Of a stretch of 64,000 bases of DNA, positions 7,028 through 17,800 are shown piece after piece. A model generated the notes under the pieces. It did not search any database and was not told the origin of the DNA. It worked only from the letters and a program-made list of their open reading frames with translations. The position numbers and the translations under genes are program-made. Every line of letters starts with the position of its first letter. Within the stretch, counting starts at the first letter, position 1. The stretch covers positions 1 through 64,000 of the forward strand of contig CAZLBP010000009.1 of NCBI GenBank assembly GCA_964557855.1, read 5' to 3'. Source of the DNA: JAJRZL01 sp964557855 (GTDB lineage: Bacteria > Zixibacteria > MSB-5A5 > GN15 > FEB-12).

Positions 7028-9253
7028 ATGAAAAAACTCGTTGTAATTCCGGCAGGGATAGCACTTCTGGTTTCACTGACTGCCGCAGTCTCCGCCGAAC
7101 CCACGTATCTCACAGCCTCGGACTATCGAAACGGCATCCTTTTCGGAGTCGAGCATCCCCTCGATCAACCCGGCACGAGGATCAAGAGCGCCACATCAAA
7201 GTCTGCCCTTATACCTCAGTCGGAACCGGAAATAGATGCTCAGTTCACCAGTGCCTCGGTTTGGATGACCGGCGTTAACTGGGGCGGCGAAACGTTCAAC
7301 AGCAGCCTCGGCAAGGGTCAGGACTTCTTCGGGAGCAATATCCCCAATGACCAGGTGATTCCCGTTCAAATCCAGTTCAGCGACACTCAAACCACCTTAT
7401 GCCAGACGTTTCGCCGGGATCTGGGTTACTCTTCCGGCGGAGTCGGTACTTTCCCCGGCTCGGCCTGGGATGTCTCGGACACTGCTAACCCGCGCCGCCT
7501 GAATCTGTGTATCGTCGAAGACGCCGGCCAGGGAACCGTCAATCTGCAATGGGATCCCAATTCCAATTCTCTCGGCAAGCGCGAATATCTCTTCGTCATG
7601 AACAGCGATTACGACGGCACCGGATTGACCTATGCCGGGTACAATATCAGCTCCGGCGCCGACACCATGGATGTCTTGTACGGCTGGTGGCCGCGAGTCG
7701 TACCCGGCTCGATTCTGCTGGAGACCTTGCCCGCCACATTGGACATCGGCGTCTATTTTGTCAAGAACTTCCGCGGCATACCGGACACCAATCGGATCAT
7801 CGTGACCTGGAACTGGTTCGATGTCGACCCGAACTCTTTCGATATCTACAGCGGTCCCGATCCCGAGTCGCTCGGTTTTCTCCACTCCACCCCCGGCGGC
7901 GATCGCTCCTACATTCACACCGGCCTGTCCAACGGCGCCGATTACTACTATCGGGTCGAGGCCAACGATGGCGCCTCACGAACCATCATCGGCGAAAGCC
8001 CCATCATAGAAGTCACCGCCCAGTCCGTTTCGGCGAATATGAGCCTCCTGGGCTTCTGGCACGAACGCAGCCGCTACGGAGACATCTGGGGCTACACCGA
8101 TACGGCCACCGGTAACGAGTATGCCCTGATCTGCGCTCGCGATGAAGGTGTGAGCATAATCGATATCGATGTCGACCCGCCGCAGGAGGTCGGCTTCATC
8201 CCTTCGCTGCAGCCCAACAGAGACGCCAAGGATGTCAAGATTTATGAGAACTACGCGGTTGTCCTTAAGGAAAACGAGCCGATTCAAATGGTCGACATCA
8301 GCGACGTTACCAATCCCGTTACAGTCGGCACGTTTATCCCGGACGGCAACGGGGCGCACAATTGCCTGGTCGAAGGTGACTACCTGTATGTGGTCGGCAA
8401 TCACGGTACCGGCGGACTGGAAATAGTCGATATCTCCAATCCGGCCGCACCCGTCGAGGTCGGCCAGTTTCAGCCCTTTTACTACCACGATCTGGACATC
8501 CGCAACGACACCGTCTGCGCCGCCGGCATTTATGGTGACGGCATCGATCTCATCGATGTTGTCAACAAGACAGCGCCGAGCTTCATATCACGGTTCAACT
8601 ACACCGGCTCCGGAGCCCACAACATCGAGTACAGCTTCGACGGCAACTACGTTTTCGAAGGCGACGAAATCGGCTCCTCCGGCAACCATACCCGGGTCTG
8701 GAATATCAGTGATCCGTTCGACGTCTCGCTGGCTTCAGAAATTATCGTGGACCCCAGCGCCGTTGTGCACAACTGCTATGTTATGCAGGACACACTGCTC
8801 GTGCTGGGCCATTACACCGAAGGCGTCCGGATCTGGAACGTAGTCGATCCCACACTGCCGTATGAAGTAGCCCACTACGATACGTATTTGCCGGCCGACT
8901 ACGGTTACCGGGGCTGCTGGTCCGTGTACCCTTCCTTCAGCTCCGGCCGTATTGTTGCCTCTGACATGCAAACGGGTCTCTATGTGCTGGAGCCCAACTT
9001 CGCCGCGCCGCCTTCCTGTTGCGTGAATCGTGGTAACATCGATGCCGTCATCGGCGCCGGCGGGCCAATCGACGTGGCCGATTTGTCCTATCTCGTCGAC
9101 TACCTGTTCCGCAGCGGTCCTCCTCCTCCCTGCGATGAAGAAGGCAACGTTGACAGCGTGGTTGGCGCCGGCGGACCGATCGATGTGGCCGACCTGTCCT
9201 ATCTTGTCGATTACTTGTTCCGGGCCGGTCCCGTCCCTCCCCCCTGCCCGTAA
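7028..9253 (+). CDS. Exported LVIVD-repeat protein with C-terminal dockerin pair
   Basis: A secreted protein of 741 residues. A signal peptide covers about 1-24 (KKLVVIPAGIALLVSLTAAVSA). An FN3-like module is near residues 245-330. LVIVD-type propeller repeats follow at about 340-650, with recurrent lines such as GVSIIDIDVDP, IQMVDISDVTNPV and LEIVDISNPAAPVEVG. The C-terminus holds two near-identical dockerin-like units, each with GPIDVADLSYLVDYLFR. Propellers of this type usually bind other molecules, and dockerins dock to cohesins or bind calcium. The specific role is unknown. The ATG at 7028 is chosen over 6986 because GAAAGGA precedes it and the signal peptide begins there. A strong terminator follows the gene. 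Confidence 0.85.
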   Translation: MKKLVVIPAGIALLVSLTAAVSAEPTYLTASDYRNGILFGVEHPLDQPGTRIKSATSKSALIPQSEPEIDAQFTSASVWMTGVNWGGETFNSSLGKGQDFFGSNIPNDQVIPVQIQFSDTQTTLCQTFRRDLGYSSGGVGTFPGSAWDVSDTANPRRLNLCIVEDAGQGTVNLQWDPNSNSLGKREYLFVMNSDYDGTGLTYAGYNISSGADTMDVLYGWWPRVVPGSILLETLPATLDIGVYFVKNFRGIPDTNRIIVTWNWFDVDPNSFDIYSGPDPESLGFLHSTPGGDRSYIHTGLSNGADYYYRVEANDGASRTIIGESPIIEVTAQSVSANMSLLGFWHERSRYGDIWGYTDTATGNEYALICARDEGVSIIDIDVDPPQEVGFIPSLQPNRDAKDVKIYENYAVVLKENEPIQMVDISDVTNPVTVGTFIPDGNGAHNCLVEGDYLYVVGNHGTGGLEIVDISNPAAPVEVGQFQPFYYHDLDIRNDTVCAAGIYGDGIDLIDVVNKTAPSFISRFNYTGSGAHNIEYSFDGNYVFEGDEIGSSGNHTRVWNISDPFDVSLASEIIVDPSAVVHNCYVMQDTLLVLGHYTEGVRIWNVVDPTLPYEVAHYDTYLPADYGYRGCWSVYPSFSSGRIVASDMQTGLYVLEPNFAAPPSCCVNRGNIDAVIGAGGPIDVADLSYLVDYLFRSGPPPPCDEEGNVDSVVGAGGPIDVADLSYLVDYLFRAGPVPPPCP

Positions 9254-9265
9254 GACATATTATTG

Positions 9266-9303
9266 GGAAAGCCGGATCATCCCCGGCCCGGCTTTCCGTT
9301 TTT
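9266..9303 (+). terminator. Intrinsic terminator after the LVIVD/dockerin gene
   Basis: The perfect 10-base arms GGAAAGCCGG (9266-9275) and CCGGCTTTCC (9288-9297) are followed by GTTTTT. It starts 13 bases after the stop codon. Confidence 0.85.
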
Positions 9304-9306
9304 GTG

Positions 9307-9335
9307 TTGACAAATGGACCGAATATGTCAATATT
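9307..9335 (+). promoter_or_regulatory. Possible promoter of the lysyl-oxidase-like gene
   Basis: TTGACA at 9307-9312 follows directly after the preceding terminator. With a 17-base spacer the -10 would be AATATT (9330-9335), only a fair match. The terminator-then-promoter arrangement supports a separate transcription unit. Confidence 0.35.
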
Positions 9336-9443
9336 GTCCGAGTTGAATTCACGATGAAAAACAATCGGCTCGGCGTCGCCCGGCCGGCGTACCAGGGGCT
9401 TACTCAGGGCGCGTCGCCGAACCGGCTTCAACCGGGAGAAATC

Positions 9444-11408
9444 ATGAAAGATATCACATACTGCCGCCGGCTCGCACCGGCCACGTTCATCACCTTGCTG
9501 GCCGTTCTATTGCCGTGCCTTGTGTCCGCTGCGCACGGCGAAAAACAAGCCGACGACAGATCATCGGCCACCTTGGCCCTCGGCCAACGTGACCTGTTGC
9601 CGGACATTATCGTCCGCGAGTCTGACCTGTATGACAACGATATCTCCACCAACATCGAGCCGGGACGCGTACACTTGCGGCTCTCCAACGGCACCGCCAA
9701 TATCGGCAGCGGTAAGTTATATTTGTACGGCGTCTTGCCCGACAACGGCGACGGCACCCAGGATGTCATGCAGCGCGTATTTCGGGAAGACAGCACCTGG
9801 TGGGATCGCCTCGCCGGCGTCTTCGTCTTCCACCCCGAGCACGATCATATCCACTTCGAAAACTGGGCCGCCTATCGTCTCCGCGAAGTACTCGATAGCA
9901 ACCAGGTCGGGCCCGTTGTGGTGGAAGGTGCCAAGACGAGTTTCTGCATACTCGACTTGGGTGTCTATGACAACTCGCTCCCCAATTTCGACCCGGACGG
10001 AGAATTCCATTCCTGCGCTTCCAACGTTCAGGGCCTGTCGGTCGGCTGGATCGATGTCTACACGAAGGGCCTGCCGGGGCAAAACATCGACATTACGGAG
10101 ACACCGGATGGCGTCTACTGGCTTGAATCGGAAGTCGACCCGGACAACCAGGTTCTGGAAAGCGATGAAACCAACAACATATCGCGGGTACTGGTTTCTA
10201 TCGGCGGCGCCGGGAGTATTGCTATGGATTCGTACGAGCCGAACGATTCGGCGTCCGCGACCGACAGTCGCCCGCCCGGCGGACCCAACAGCCCCAATCT
10301 GGGTCCCTGCAACCCGGAACGGGTTCTCCAGTACTTGACCATACATGAAAGCTGGAACGAGGACTACTTCAAGTTCTATGCCAACCACCAGGGCAGTACT
10401 GACGACTATATCCGGCTGGAATTCGTCCACACCATCGGTGACCTGGATTTGCGGCTGTTGGACTCGAATTACTTTCAGGTGGCCCAGTCCAACACCACCT
10501 ACAATACCGAATACATCTCCCTGAATGGACTTTCGGAAGGCTGGTACTACATTCGCGTATTCGGTTACAATGGTGCCACGAACCCGGATTACACGCTGAC
10601 AATCGACCCGCCCGCCAACAACGCGCCGTCGGTCACGGTCTTGTCGCCTCCCGTCGGAGATACTGCCATTGTCCACGGCCTCGAGACATTTCCCATGACC
10701 TGGGTCTTTGCCGATCCCGAGGACGATCACTGCTGGGTGACTGTTTCTGCCAACACCACGCCGACACTCGACGGTAACGAACAACTATTGCCGACTTCGC
10801 TGTATGTCGATGCTGAGTTGGGCAGCTACGTCATCAACTCCAGTTACCTGGACCCGAACACGTACTACATCTATGCCGAGATCACGGACGGCGGGACGGC
10901 GGCCGGGGACTGGTCGGAAGGCACCCTCACTATCGTCGAGCAGTCGCAATTCGGTAACCTGACGGGTACGGTGACGGATTCCGCCCTGGCGCCGGTGGCC
11001 GGAGTGGAGATTACGGTTACCGGTGAAGCCTGGTCCGATTCCACCGCAGCCGACGGCACTTTCTTGATCGGCAGCCTGGCCCCCGGGACCTACGAATTGA
11101 ACCTTTCCCACGACTACTACCGCGACACCAGCGTCGCCTCCCTGACCGTCATCGGCAACGATACTACGATGGTCGACGTTGTCCTGGAATTTCAGTGCCC
11201 TTATGTACCGGGCGACGTCAACAATGACGGCAGCGATCCGAATGTCGATGACCTCACGTACCTGGTGGACTATTTGTTTCGGGGCGGACCGGTTCCACCA
11301 GTTTGGGGATCCGCTAACGTCGATGGACTGAGTGAAATTGACGTCGCCGATCTGACCTATCTGGTCGATTTCCTGTTCCGCGGTGGTCCGGCGCCCCATT
11401 GCCCCTGA
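9444..11408 (+). CDS. Secreted lysyl-oxidase-like protein with PPC, carboxypeptidase-regulatory-like and dockerin domains
   Basis: An exported protein of 654 residues. A signal peptide covers about 1-33. Residues about 45-250 resemble bacterial lysyl oxidase: the copper-type histidine cluster HPEHDHIHFENW, then KTSFCILD, then GLSVGWIDVYTKGLPGQ and LESEVDPDNQVLESDETNN. Lysyl oxidases oxidise primary amines to aldehydes with copper and a protein-derived quinone. A PPC-like beta domain follows (about 255-380, beginning DSYEPNDSA). A carboxypeptidase-regulatory-like domain lies near 505-570 (GNLTGTVTDSALAPVAGVEITV). The end is a dockerin pair (DDLTYLVDYLFRGGP, ADLTYLVDFLFRGGP). The ATG at 9444 is used because GGGAG precedes it and the signal peptide starts there. 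Activity is not proven. Confidence 0.85.
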   Translation: MKDITYCRRLAPATFITLLAVLLPCLVSAAHGEKQADDRSSATLALGQRDLLPDIIVRESDLYDNDISTNIEPGRVHLRLSNGTANIGSGKLYLYGVLPDNGDGTQDVMQRVFREDSTWWDRLAGVFVFHPEHDHIHFENWAAYRLREVLDSNQVGPVVVEGAKTSFCILDLGVYDNSLPNFDPDGEFHSCASNVQGLSVGWIDVYTKGLPGQNIDITETPDGVYWLESEVDPDNQVLESDETNNISRVLVSIGGAGSIAMDSYEPNDSASATDSRPPGGPNSPNLGPCNPERVLQYLTIHESWNEDYFKFYANHQGSTDDYIRLEFVHTIGDLDLRLLDSNYFQVAQSNTTYNTEYISLNGLSEGWYYIRVFGYNGATNPDYTLTIDPPANNAPSVTVLSPPVGDTAIVHGLETFPMTWVFADPEDDHCWVTVSANTTPTLDGNEQLLPTSLYVDAELGSYVINSSYLDPNTYYIYAEITDGGTAAGDWSEGTLTIVEQSQFGNLTGTVTDSALAPVAGVEITVTGEAWSDSTAADGTFLIGSLAPGTYELNLSHDYYRDTSVASLTVIGNDTTMVDVVLEFQCPYVPGDVNNDGSDPNVDDLTYLVDYLFRGGPVPPVWGSANVDGLSEIDVADLTYLVDFLFRGGPAPHCP

Positions 11409-11551
11409 ACTCATCAGGGAGTGTATGGTCCAGTCCGTACTGGGAACCGGCGCCGCCACTTCATGGTTGCGGTTTATAGCCATTTGACCGATATTATTCC
11501 TGAAACTCAGGCTGACAGCTAACTCCTTGCGACTGAGAAGGACAAACCTAT

Positions 11552-12682
11552 ATGTCACCAATCATCAAAAACCGAATCTCACCAATCTTAGTACTGTTCA
11601 TCGCCGCCCTTGTGTTGATCTTGCCGCCAACCTCAAAATCCGACAATCTGATTTCATACCAGGGCCGCCTGACAAACATCGCCGGGATTCCCGTTGCTGA
11701 TGGTGACTACTCGGTTACATTCAGATTGTTCGACAATGCCGCAGCCGGCACATCTTTATGGACCGAAACTGCCGTTGTTACGACGACTGACGGGCTGTTT
11801 GATCACCAACTTGGTTCCGAAGAACTGCTGCCCTCGATCCTGTTTACCGACAACGCGACGCTCTACCTTGAACTGTCCTTGAACGGAGAAGCCCTGTCGC
11901 CCCGCACGCGATTGACGTCCGCACCATCCGCCATTGTCTCTCAGCACCTCCTGCTGACCGACGACACCGGCACTGTGTACATCCGCACGGAAATCGATAA
12001 GGGCGGAGTAGTTGCCGTCAACGATTCGACTGGCGACACGGCCATAATCTTGAACGGCGGCCAGGTCAGCGACTCCGCGGTTGTACTCCCCGACTCGGCC
12101 ATCAGCGACGAAGAAATCCTCGACGAACCCGGCATTGCGACTCTTAAGAACGTAGGCTTGGTGGATCTCTCGACCGGCACCATGACGGATCTCGTGACCA
12201 TTCAAATCACTCTCCCTGATGCCGGCTATATCGTTCTACACGGGAAGTGTTACCTGCTCTTGAGTGGTACGACCGGAGCCAACAGCGCCCGTATCCAGAT
12301 CGACGATACGGAAGGGGGCAGTTCCATTTTCCCGTACTACACTCAGGCAGGCTTGGGCGGTTATGTTAATACGGAAGTCAGCTACTTTCCGATTTACGTT
12401 ACCCGCACGTACTTCCGGCAAGCAGGCACCTACACCTTTCGCATGGAAGGACAGGCAGCCAATCCGTTGCCCGCCATGGCGCGCTCGTGGGATCATATCC
12501 TGACTGCCGTGTATTTCCCGACCTCCTATGGCTCGGTCAGCACCATTAGCTCAGAGCCCGGAGATCATCCGGAAGCCAGGCTCCTGAAACTTGACAATGG
12601 TGGCAACCTCGACCGTAGCGGCACATTTTATGAAATGGACTTAAGGTACTACGAACGGCAAGCCAGGGAAAAGCGGAAGTAG
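11552..12682 (+). CDS. Exported protein with SYQGRLT-type N-terminal domain, function unknown
   Basis: A protein of 376 residues. Residues 1-30 form a signal peptide or anchor (ISPILVLFIAALVLILPP). The mature start reads ISYQGRLTNIAGIPVADGDY and then FRLFDNAAAGTSLWTET. This opening recurs in many exported, tail-fibre-like proteins of environmental bacteria, where downstream text varies. The central part is rich in Asp, Thr and Ser. The C-terminal region (about 220-325) looks like a beta-sandwich with FRMEGQA and WDHILTAVYFP. AAGGA with 9 bases of spacing precedes the ATG. It has no dockerin or FlgD-type tail, unlike its neighbours. It converges with the leftward operon at 12741. Confidence 0.7.
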   Translation: MSPIIKNRISPILVLFIAALVLILPPTSKSDNLISYQGRLTNIAGIPVADGDYSVTFRLFDNAAAGTSLWTETAVVTTTDGLFDHQLGSEELLPSILFTDNATLYLELSLNGEALSPRTRLTSAPSAIVSQHLLLTDDTGTVYIRTEIDKGGVVAVNDSTGDTAIILNGGQVSDSAVVLPDSAISDEEILDEPGIATLKNVGLVDLSTGTMTDLVTIQITLPDAGYIVLHGKCYLLLSGTTGANSARIQIDDTEGGSSIFPYYTQAGLGGYVNTEVSYFPIYVTRTYFRQAGTYTFRMEGQAANPLPAMARSWDHILTAVYFPTSYGSVSTISSEPGDHPEARLLKLDNGGNLDRSGTFYEMDLRYYERQAREKRK

Positions 12683-12740
12683 AAGTAGATGTACCTCGTT
12701 CCCCGGTTATATCTGGCGAACGAAACGAGTCCGCACCGGT

Positions 12741-14888
12741 TTACTTCAACATCACCATCTTACGCGTCTCTACCACGTCCCCGGCCTCGAACCGATAGAA
12801 GTAGATGCCCGTTGACACGGTGTTGCCCCCGACATCGGCGCCGTCCCAGTAAACCTGATAATCGCCCGCCGGCAGTGAACCATCCACCAGCGTCTGCACC
12901 TGCCGGCCCAGCACGTTGTAGACCGTAAGCCGGACGTTAGCCGTTTCCTGCAAACTGAACTTGACGGTCGTGCCGGAATTGAACGGGTTGGGATAATTCT
13001 GCGACACGGCAAATGTATGCGGCGGCTCCGGTTCCGGCACGGGCGTCAGCGGTCCGGACTTCTCTTCCAAACGGTAAACTTCAATTGACCCGCCGTCGGA
13101 CGTCACCAGTACGTCATCGTCCACGGCAATCATGGTTCCCCCGCCGGGCGCGAGACTGGTCAATTCGGGATACGTCCCTTCAAGATTGAACACACCGACT
13201 CCCTCCGGTCCGACCGCGTACCAGACACCGTTAGCTGCGGCAACATCCCACACCGATAGAGCCAGTTTCGTCGTATAGCGTCGCTCGACGGCCTGGGATT
13301 CCGAGACGTGATACACGTACATATTATTGTCTACGAATACGGCCAGGTGGCTGTCCAGCCAGACCATCTCATGGACGGTGCCCTCAAGATCGGAAATCAC
13401 CTTCAGATCCAGCTGCAAATCGGGGGCAATCGCGTATATCCACAGCACGTTCTTACTCGTAGCCACGAACAGCATGGAATCGCGAGCGGTAAAATCTCTG
13501 ATCCGGCCGTGGAATTTCCAGGGCTCCCGCGACGTAATGAGACCGGAATCAGAAATCGTATGCGGCTGTATTTCCGATTCGCCGGCCGTAAGCAGAACCC
13601 GGAAGGTGTCGATCTTGTTGGGCAGCAGGAGCATCTCACCGGCCAACGTGTCATCGAGAAAGAACGACCGCTCGACGAAGAACGAATCCGGGTCGAAAGC
13701 GTTCAGGAGAAAAGCCACTTTATTGACGCCCGCCAGATATAAGAGCAACGTGTCGCCGGTAAGAAGCATATTCTGTGTCTGATACAGATCATCGTACATC
13801 GTGTACTCGTACGTCGGCGTCGCCGTGGAATCGAACGAGTACACATCCAGCGGATTGGCGCCTCCCCCGGTAATGAGACGCCGGTCCCTGAACACCAGAT
13901 TCTCGATGGGACCGGAACGGTACAACCCGGCTCGCACCACGCCCAGTGCGGTCAGATCGTAGAAATGCAGACCGCCGGCCTTGCGCGGCAGTACCAGGTG
14001 CGGCTGGCCTCGCATTGAGAACAGGTCCCCATCTACTAAAGACTCTTCGATAGATACCGTGCCTTCAACGGCATGATTAACCCGATCCACTACGAACAGC
14101 GACCGCGGGTCCAGCATCAAATACCGATCCGGCATCACGTACATTCGATCGATGTGACCCAGCGATGCCAAAGAATCGGTAATTCCGTTTCGCCCCAGAC
14201 CGAATTCACCGAACAACACGCGGTTGGACTTGGGCTTGATGACGAACTCGGACCCGGACTTCACGAAAAAAACCAACTCCTCGTGCACGTAGAGGTAGTC
14301 GATGAAATCACCGAACCCGGGTACTCCCAGGTCATAGCGCATAATGCCGTTATAGACATCCAGGGCATACAAGGTGTCCTGCTCGATCTGCAACTGCGTC
14401 ACGATGATGCCGATCATGCTGGAATCGACAAAGCGTATGCCCCCTTCTTCATGAGTGAACTGCCAGATACCGTCGAACCAGGAAGAAAAATAGATATGTT
14501 TATCATTAAAAGCATAGTCCGCGAAGGGCATACCGGGCTCTATCGTCCACAGGTACTTCAGCTCAGGCAAATGCTGCAGGTTGTAGAACACCAGTCGGTC
14601 GTCCCTTGTCGTTACCACCAGCAGACTATCCTGGCGTCTCACTTCCACCGGCCTGTAGTCGGTTCGCGTGACACCGTCAACGACGAACCGCCGCCAATTC
14701 TCATTGTACCGGCAAACGACGACCGCGTCGTCGGCAATCGCTACCGCGAATCGTTCATCGATTATCTGCATCGCCTCCATGTCATTCCACAGAAGCGTGT
14801 GCACCGGACCGTCCTCAAGACCCGCTGCGCCGATACCGACGGACGCCGCCAGCCACAAAGATACTGTGATCAGAAGGGATTTGCTCAT
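12741..14888 (-). CDS. Exported beta-propeller-like protein with FlgD-type C-terminal domain
   Basis: A protein of 715 residues with signal peptide at about 1-21 (SLLITVSLWLAASVGIGA). Most of the protein is a series of beta-rich repeats with lines such as DDAVVVCRYNENW, DTLYALDVYNGIMRY and KVYHV-like segments, consistent with one or two propellers. The last 85 residues are the FlgD/Por-type domain: QNYPNPFNSGTTVKF, VYNVLGRQVQTLVDG, STGIYFYRFEAGDVV and KMVMLK as the very end. Such domains direct or retain proteins at the cell surface in related phyla. The ATG overlaps the stop of the upstream protease gene (ATGA), so the two are translationally coupled. No catalytic motif was recognised. Confidence 0.8.
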   Translation of the reverse strand: MSKSLLITVSLWLAASVGIGAAGLEDGPVHTLLWNDMEAMQIIDERFAVAIADDAVVVCRYNENWRRFVVDGVTRTDYRPVEVRRQDSLLVVTTRDDRLVFYNLQHLPELKYLWTIEPGMPFADYAFNDKHIYFSSWFDGIWQFTHEEGGIRFVDSSMIGIIVTQLQIEQDTLYALDVYNGIMRYDLGVPGFGDFIDYLYVHEELVFFVKSGSEFVIKPKSNRVLFGEFGLGRNGITDSLASLGHIDRMYVMPDRYLMLDPRSLFVVDRVNHAVEGTVSIEESLVDGDLFSMRGQPHLVLPRKAGGLHFYDLTALGVVRAGLYRSGPIENLVFRDRRLITGGGANPLDVYSFDSTATPTYEYTMYDDLYQTQNMLLTGDTLLLYLAGVNKVAFLLNAFDPDSFFVERSFFLDDTLAGEMLLLPNKIDTFRVLLTAGESEIQPHTISDSGLITSREPWKFHGRIRDFTARDSMLFVATSKNVLWIYAIAPDLQLDLKVISDLEGTVHEMVWLDSHLAVFVDNNMYVYHVSESQAVERRYTTKLALSVWDVAAANGVWYAVGPEGVGVFNLEGTYPELTSLAPGGGTMIAVDDDVLVTSDGGSIEVYRLEEKSGPLTPVPEPEPPHTFAVSQNYPNPFNSGTTVKFSLQETANVRLTVYNVLGRQVQTLVDGSLPAGDYQVYWDGADVGGNTVSTGIYFYRFEAGDVVETRKMVMLK

Positions 14889-17800
14889 TTCACCATAATC
14901 ATCTTTTTCGTTAACACCGTTTCCTTTGTCTCCAATCGATAGAGATATATCCCCGTCGCGTACGGTGTCCCGTCGAATTCAACGTCATATGTGCCCGGTG
15001 TTAGTTCGCCGTCCACCAGAGTGGCCACTTCCCGTCCCAGTATATTGAATACTCGCAGGCTGACCCGCTGCCTGGCCGGGATGGTAAAGGAAATCGTCGT
15101 CCTCGGATTGAACGGATTCGGATAATTCTGCCGGAGAGTGGCGGTAAGAGGCAGCAACAACGGATCTTCATTTCCCACATCGGTCCGAATGCCGGGACCC
15201 GGCTGCATTATGCCGCTGTTCCGATTGTCGGCCAAAAACCGGAACGTGTTCTTACCGTCTTCCACGGAAGCATCGAAATCCCAGACCAACAGCTCGATGC
15301 CGTCGCTGATCATGGCCAGCTCCACCAGCCCGTCGTTATCCAAATCGTCCACCAGCGGCGCGAATCGGGATGAGAACACTTGATAAGGCCGGGCCGGAGT
15401 CGATTTGGGCCAGCCGGGCAGCGGCTGAGCCTGATGGTCCAGGATGTAAATCTGCTCCGGACCCGTATTGGGCAGCAGAAAGCCACTGCGGAAGATTATC
15501 TCCGGGTAGGCATCGCCCGTCAGATTGGCGACACCGGGCGTACCGAACGTCGCCGGTGCGGCAAATGCCTCTCCGGGCGGCCGCCCTTCACGAATTACAT
15601 ACGGGCTGCCGTCGGCCTTGTAGATGTACAGCGCCGCAACATCGTACTCGAAAAACGTACACAGGATTTCCGGGACCCCGTCCAGATCCAGGTCGGCCGC
15701 AATGGGGTAGGAAGCTATCCACGCGGCAATATCGTCCGGCAGTGTAATCGGCCAGCCGTCCAGATCCTCGTCCCCTTGTGTTTTGACCCACATTTTCACG
15801 TGACTGTCCAGACTGTTCCCGAGCGTAATGACCTCCGGCAAATCGTCACCGGTTAGATCGGCCAGAACCGTACCATGGACGTACGGAATCTCTTCAATCG
15901 ACGGCTTATCGGCCCCCAACGCCGGCTGACCGTTGGCGCCGTTAAAGAGACCCAACCCCACATGCGGCGCCGGAGAAGTAAACGAGGCGACAACCTCATA
16001 ATATCCATTACCGGTTAAGTTCGCCGAAGTAACAAACGGCGACGATCCCCCGCCCATACCGTAAGCAAACGATACGCGTTCACTGAAATTGGCGAACAAA
16101 CCGCCCAGCCCGAAGAAATAAGGGTCACCGTTTAACCGATACGCCAGAAGCTGGCCGATCTTGTTCAGGATCATGATTCCTGTCGTCGGAGTGGCTCCCG
16201 GTTCAGCCGAATAGCGCAGCTCGGCCACGGTCGGATTTGGGAACGCGTACTCGTACGCTATTTGCCCGGTATAACAGTCGATCAATTGGTCCTGTACCGA
16301 GTACCCGTCGTAATCGAAAATATGGATCCCGTCGACATTGGTGGCAATAATCTCGTCCCATCCGTCGTCGTCAACATCATACACGGCCGGAACGCATCTC
16401 ATATCCGTGGCAGCGGACACGGGGAATCCCGGAACTATCGCGCCATTGTCACCCCGAAACATCATCAGCCCCTGCGCCGTTGCCACTATCACTTCCTTTA
16501 CATCGTCTTTGTTGATATCACTGCAAATTGCAGTCATACCGCCGCGACCGCCGATACTCCGCGGCCAGCCCGCGGCAAACGCCGAATTCACATGAACCTG
16601 GACAGAGTCGAATATAATATCCGTTCCGAAATGACCGAGTAGGAAAATCGTGAAACTGCCGGTATCCGACCCGGAAACGCTCCAATCATAGAGCAATGAA
16701 TCGAAATACTCCCCGGTGGCGCTCGTCAAATTGCGCACCGAACCGAACTGATCCCGATAGAAAATGCGGAGGGAGTCATAGTTGGGACCGTATGCGTTGC
16801 CGAAAATCGGAATATTGTACTCCAGCTCCGCGTTGTCGGCAGGACCGGTTATCTCCAGACGATTCTGTCGTGAGTGAGTCACTGTCACGATCGACTGCGA
16901 TCCGAAGTCATCGATTATCCTGAAATTGACAAAACCCTCACTGGTGTCATTCGAGAACGTATATATCAGAGAGTCGCCCGGCACCAAGTCTCCCGAGGCC
17001 AGAAACTGCCATGTATCCGGGTCGAAACCCATAGAGAATTCCAGGGTCCAGCCGCCGCTGTAACCGGCCGTGGCCGCAATCTTGATCGGTATGTCCGCAA
17101 TATAACGATTTCGGTGCACCGGCTCGCTTATATACACGCTCCCCTGCTGCAGCAAGGCCAGCGACGCATCGATGTTCAGGTACCCGTACCCGGAAATAGT
17201 ATCCGGTCCGACCAGCGAGTCTCCGGTCTGAAGCGGATCAACCAGGTCTGTCGCCCCTTGTAACAACAACTCTTCCACTTCCGCCCGAGTCAAATCCGGT
17301 CGCAGGGACAGCATCAGAGCGGCTGCGCCGACAACCATAGGGGTCGCCATGGAAGTTCCGTCGGAAATATAATACAGGGAATCGATAATGCGTACGTCCG
17401 GCTCATAGGAGGGATACGGGGCGTACATATCAGTACCGGCTGCCCGCAAGGAGAGTATGTCCTGTCCCGGCGCAACGATATCGATATGGGCGCCAAAAGT
17501 CGAAAACGATGTCATGTTGCCGTGAGAGTTACCCGCCGCCACCACGAACGTAGAGTCAAAGCCGGCCGGAAAATACCGCGTGTTGTCGCCGGTATTGCCC
17601 GGCGCAATACAGATCAGCACGTTGTTTCGTCGGGCAAAATCAACCGCCTCTCTCAGGAAGGTCGATTCGAATGGCGTCCCCCAGCTGACATTGATAACCT
17701 GCGCCCCGGCGTTCACCGCGTACAGCAGACCGGCCGCGCCGACCGAACTGGTAGCGTTCGGTCTGATCTTCACCGGCATCAGCTCCACCCAGGGAGCAAT

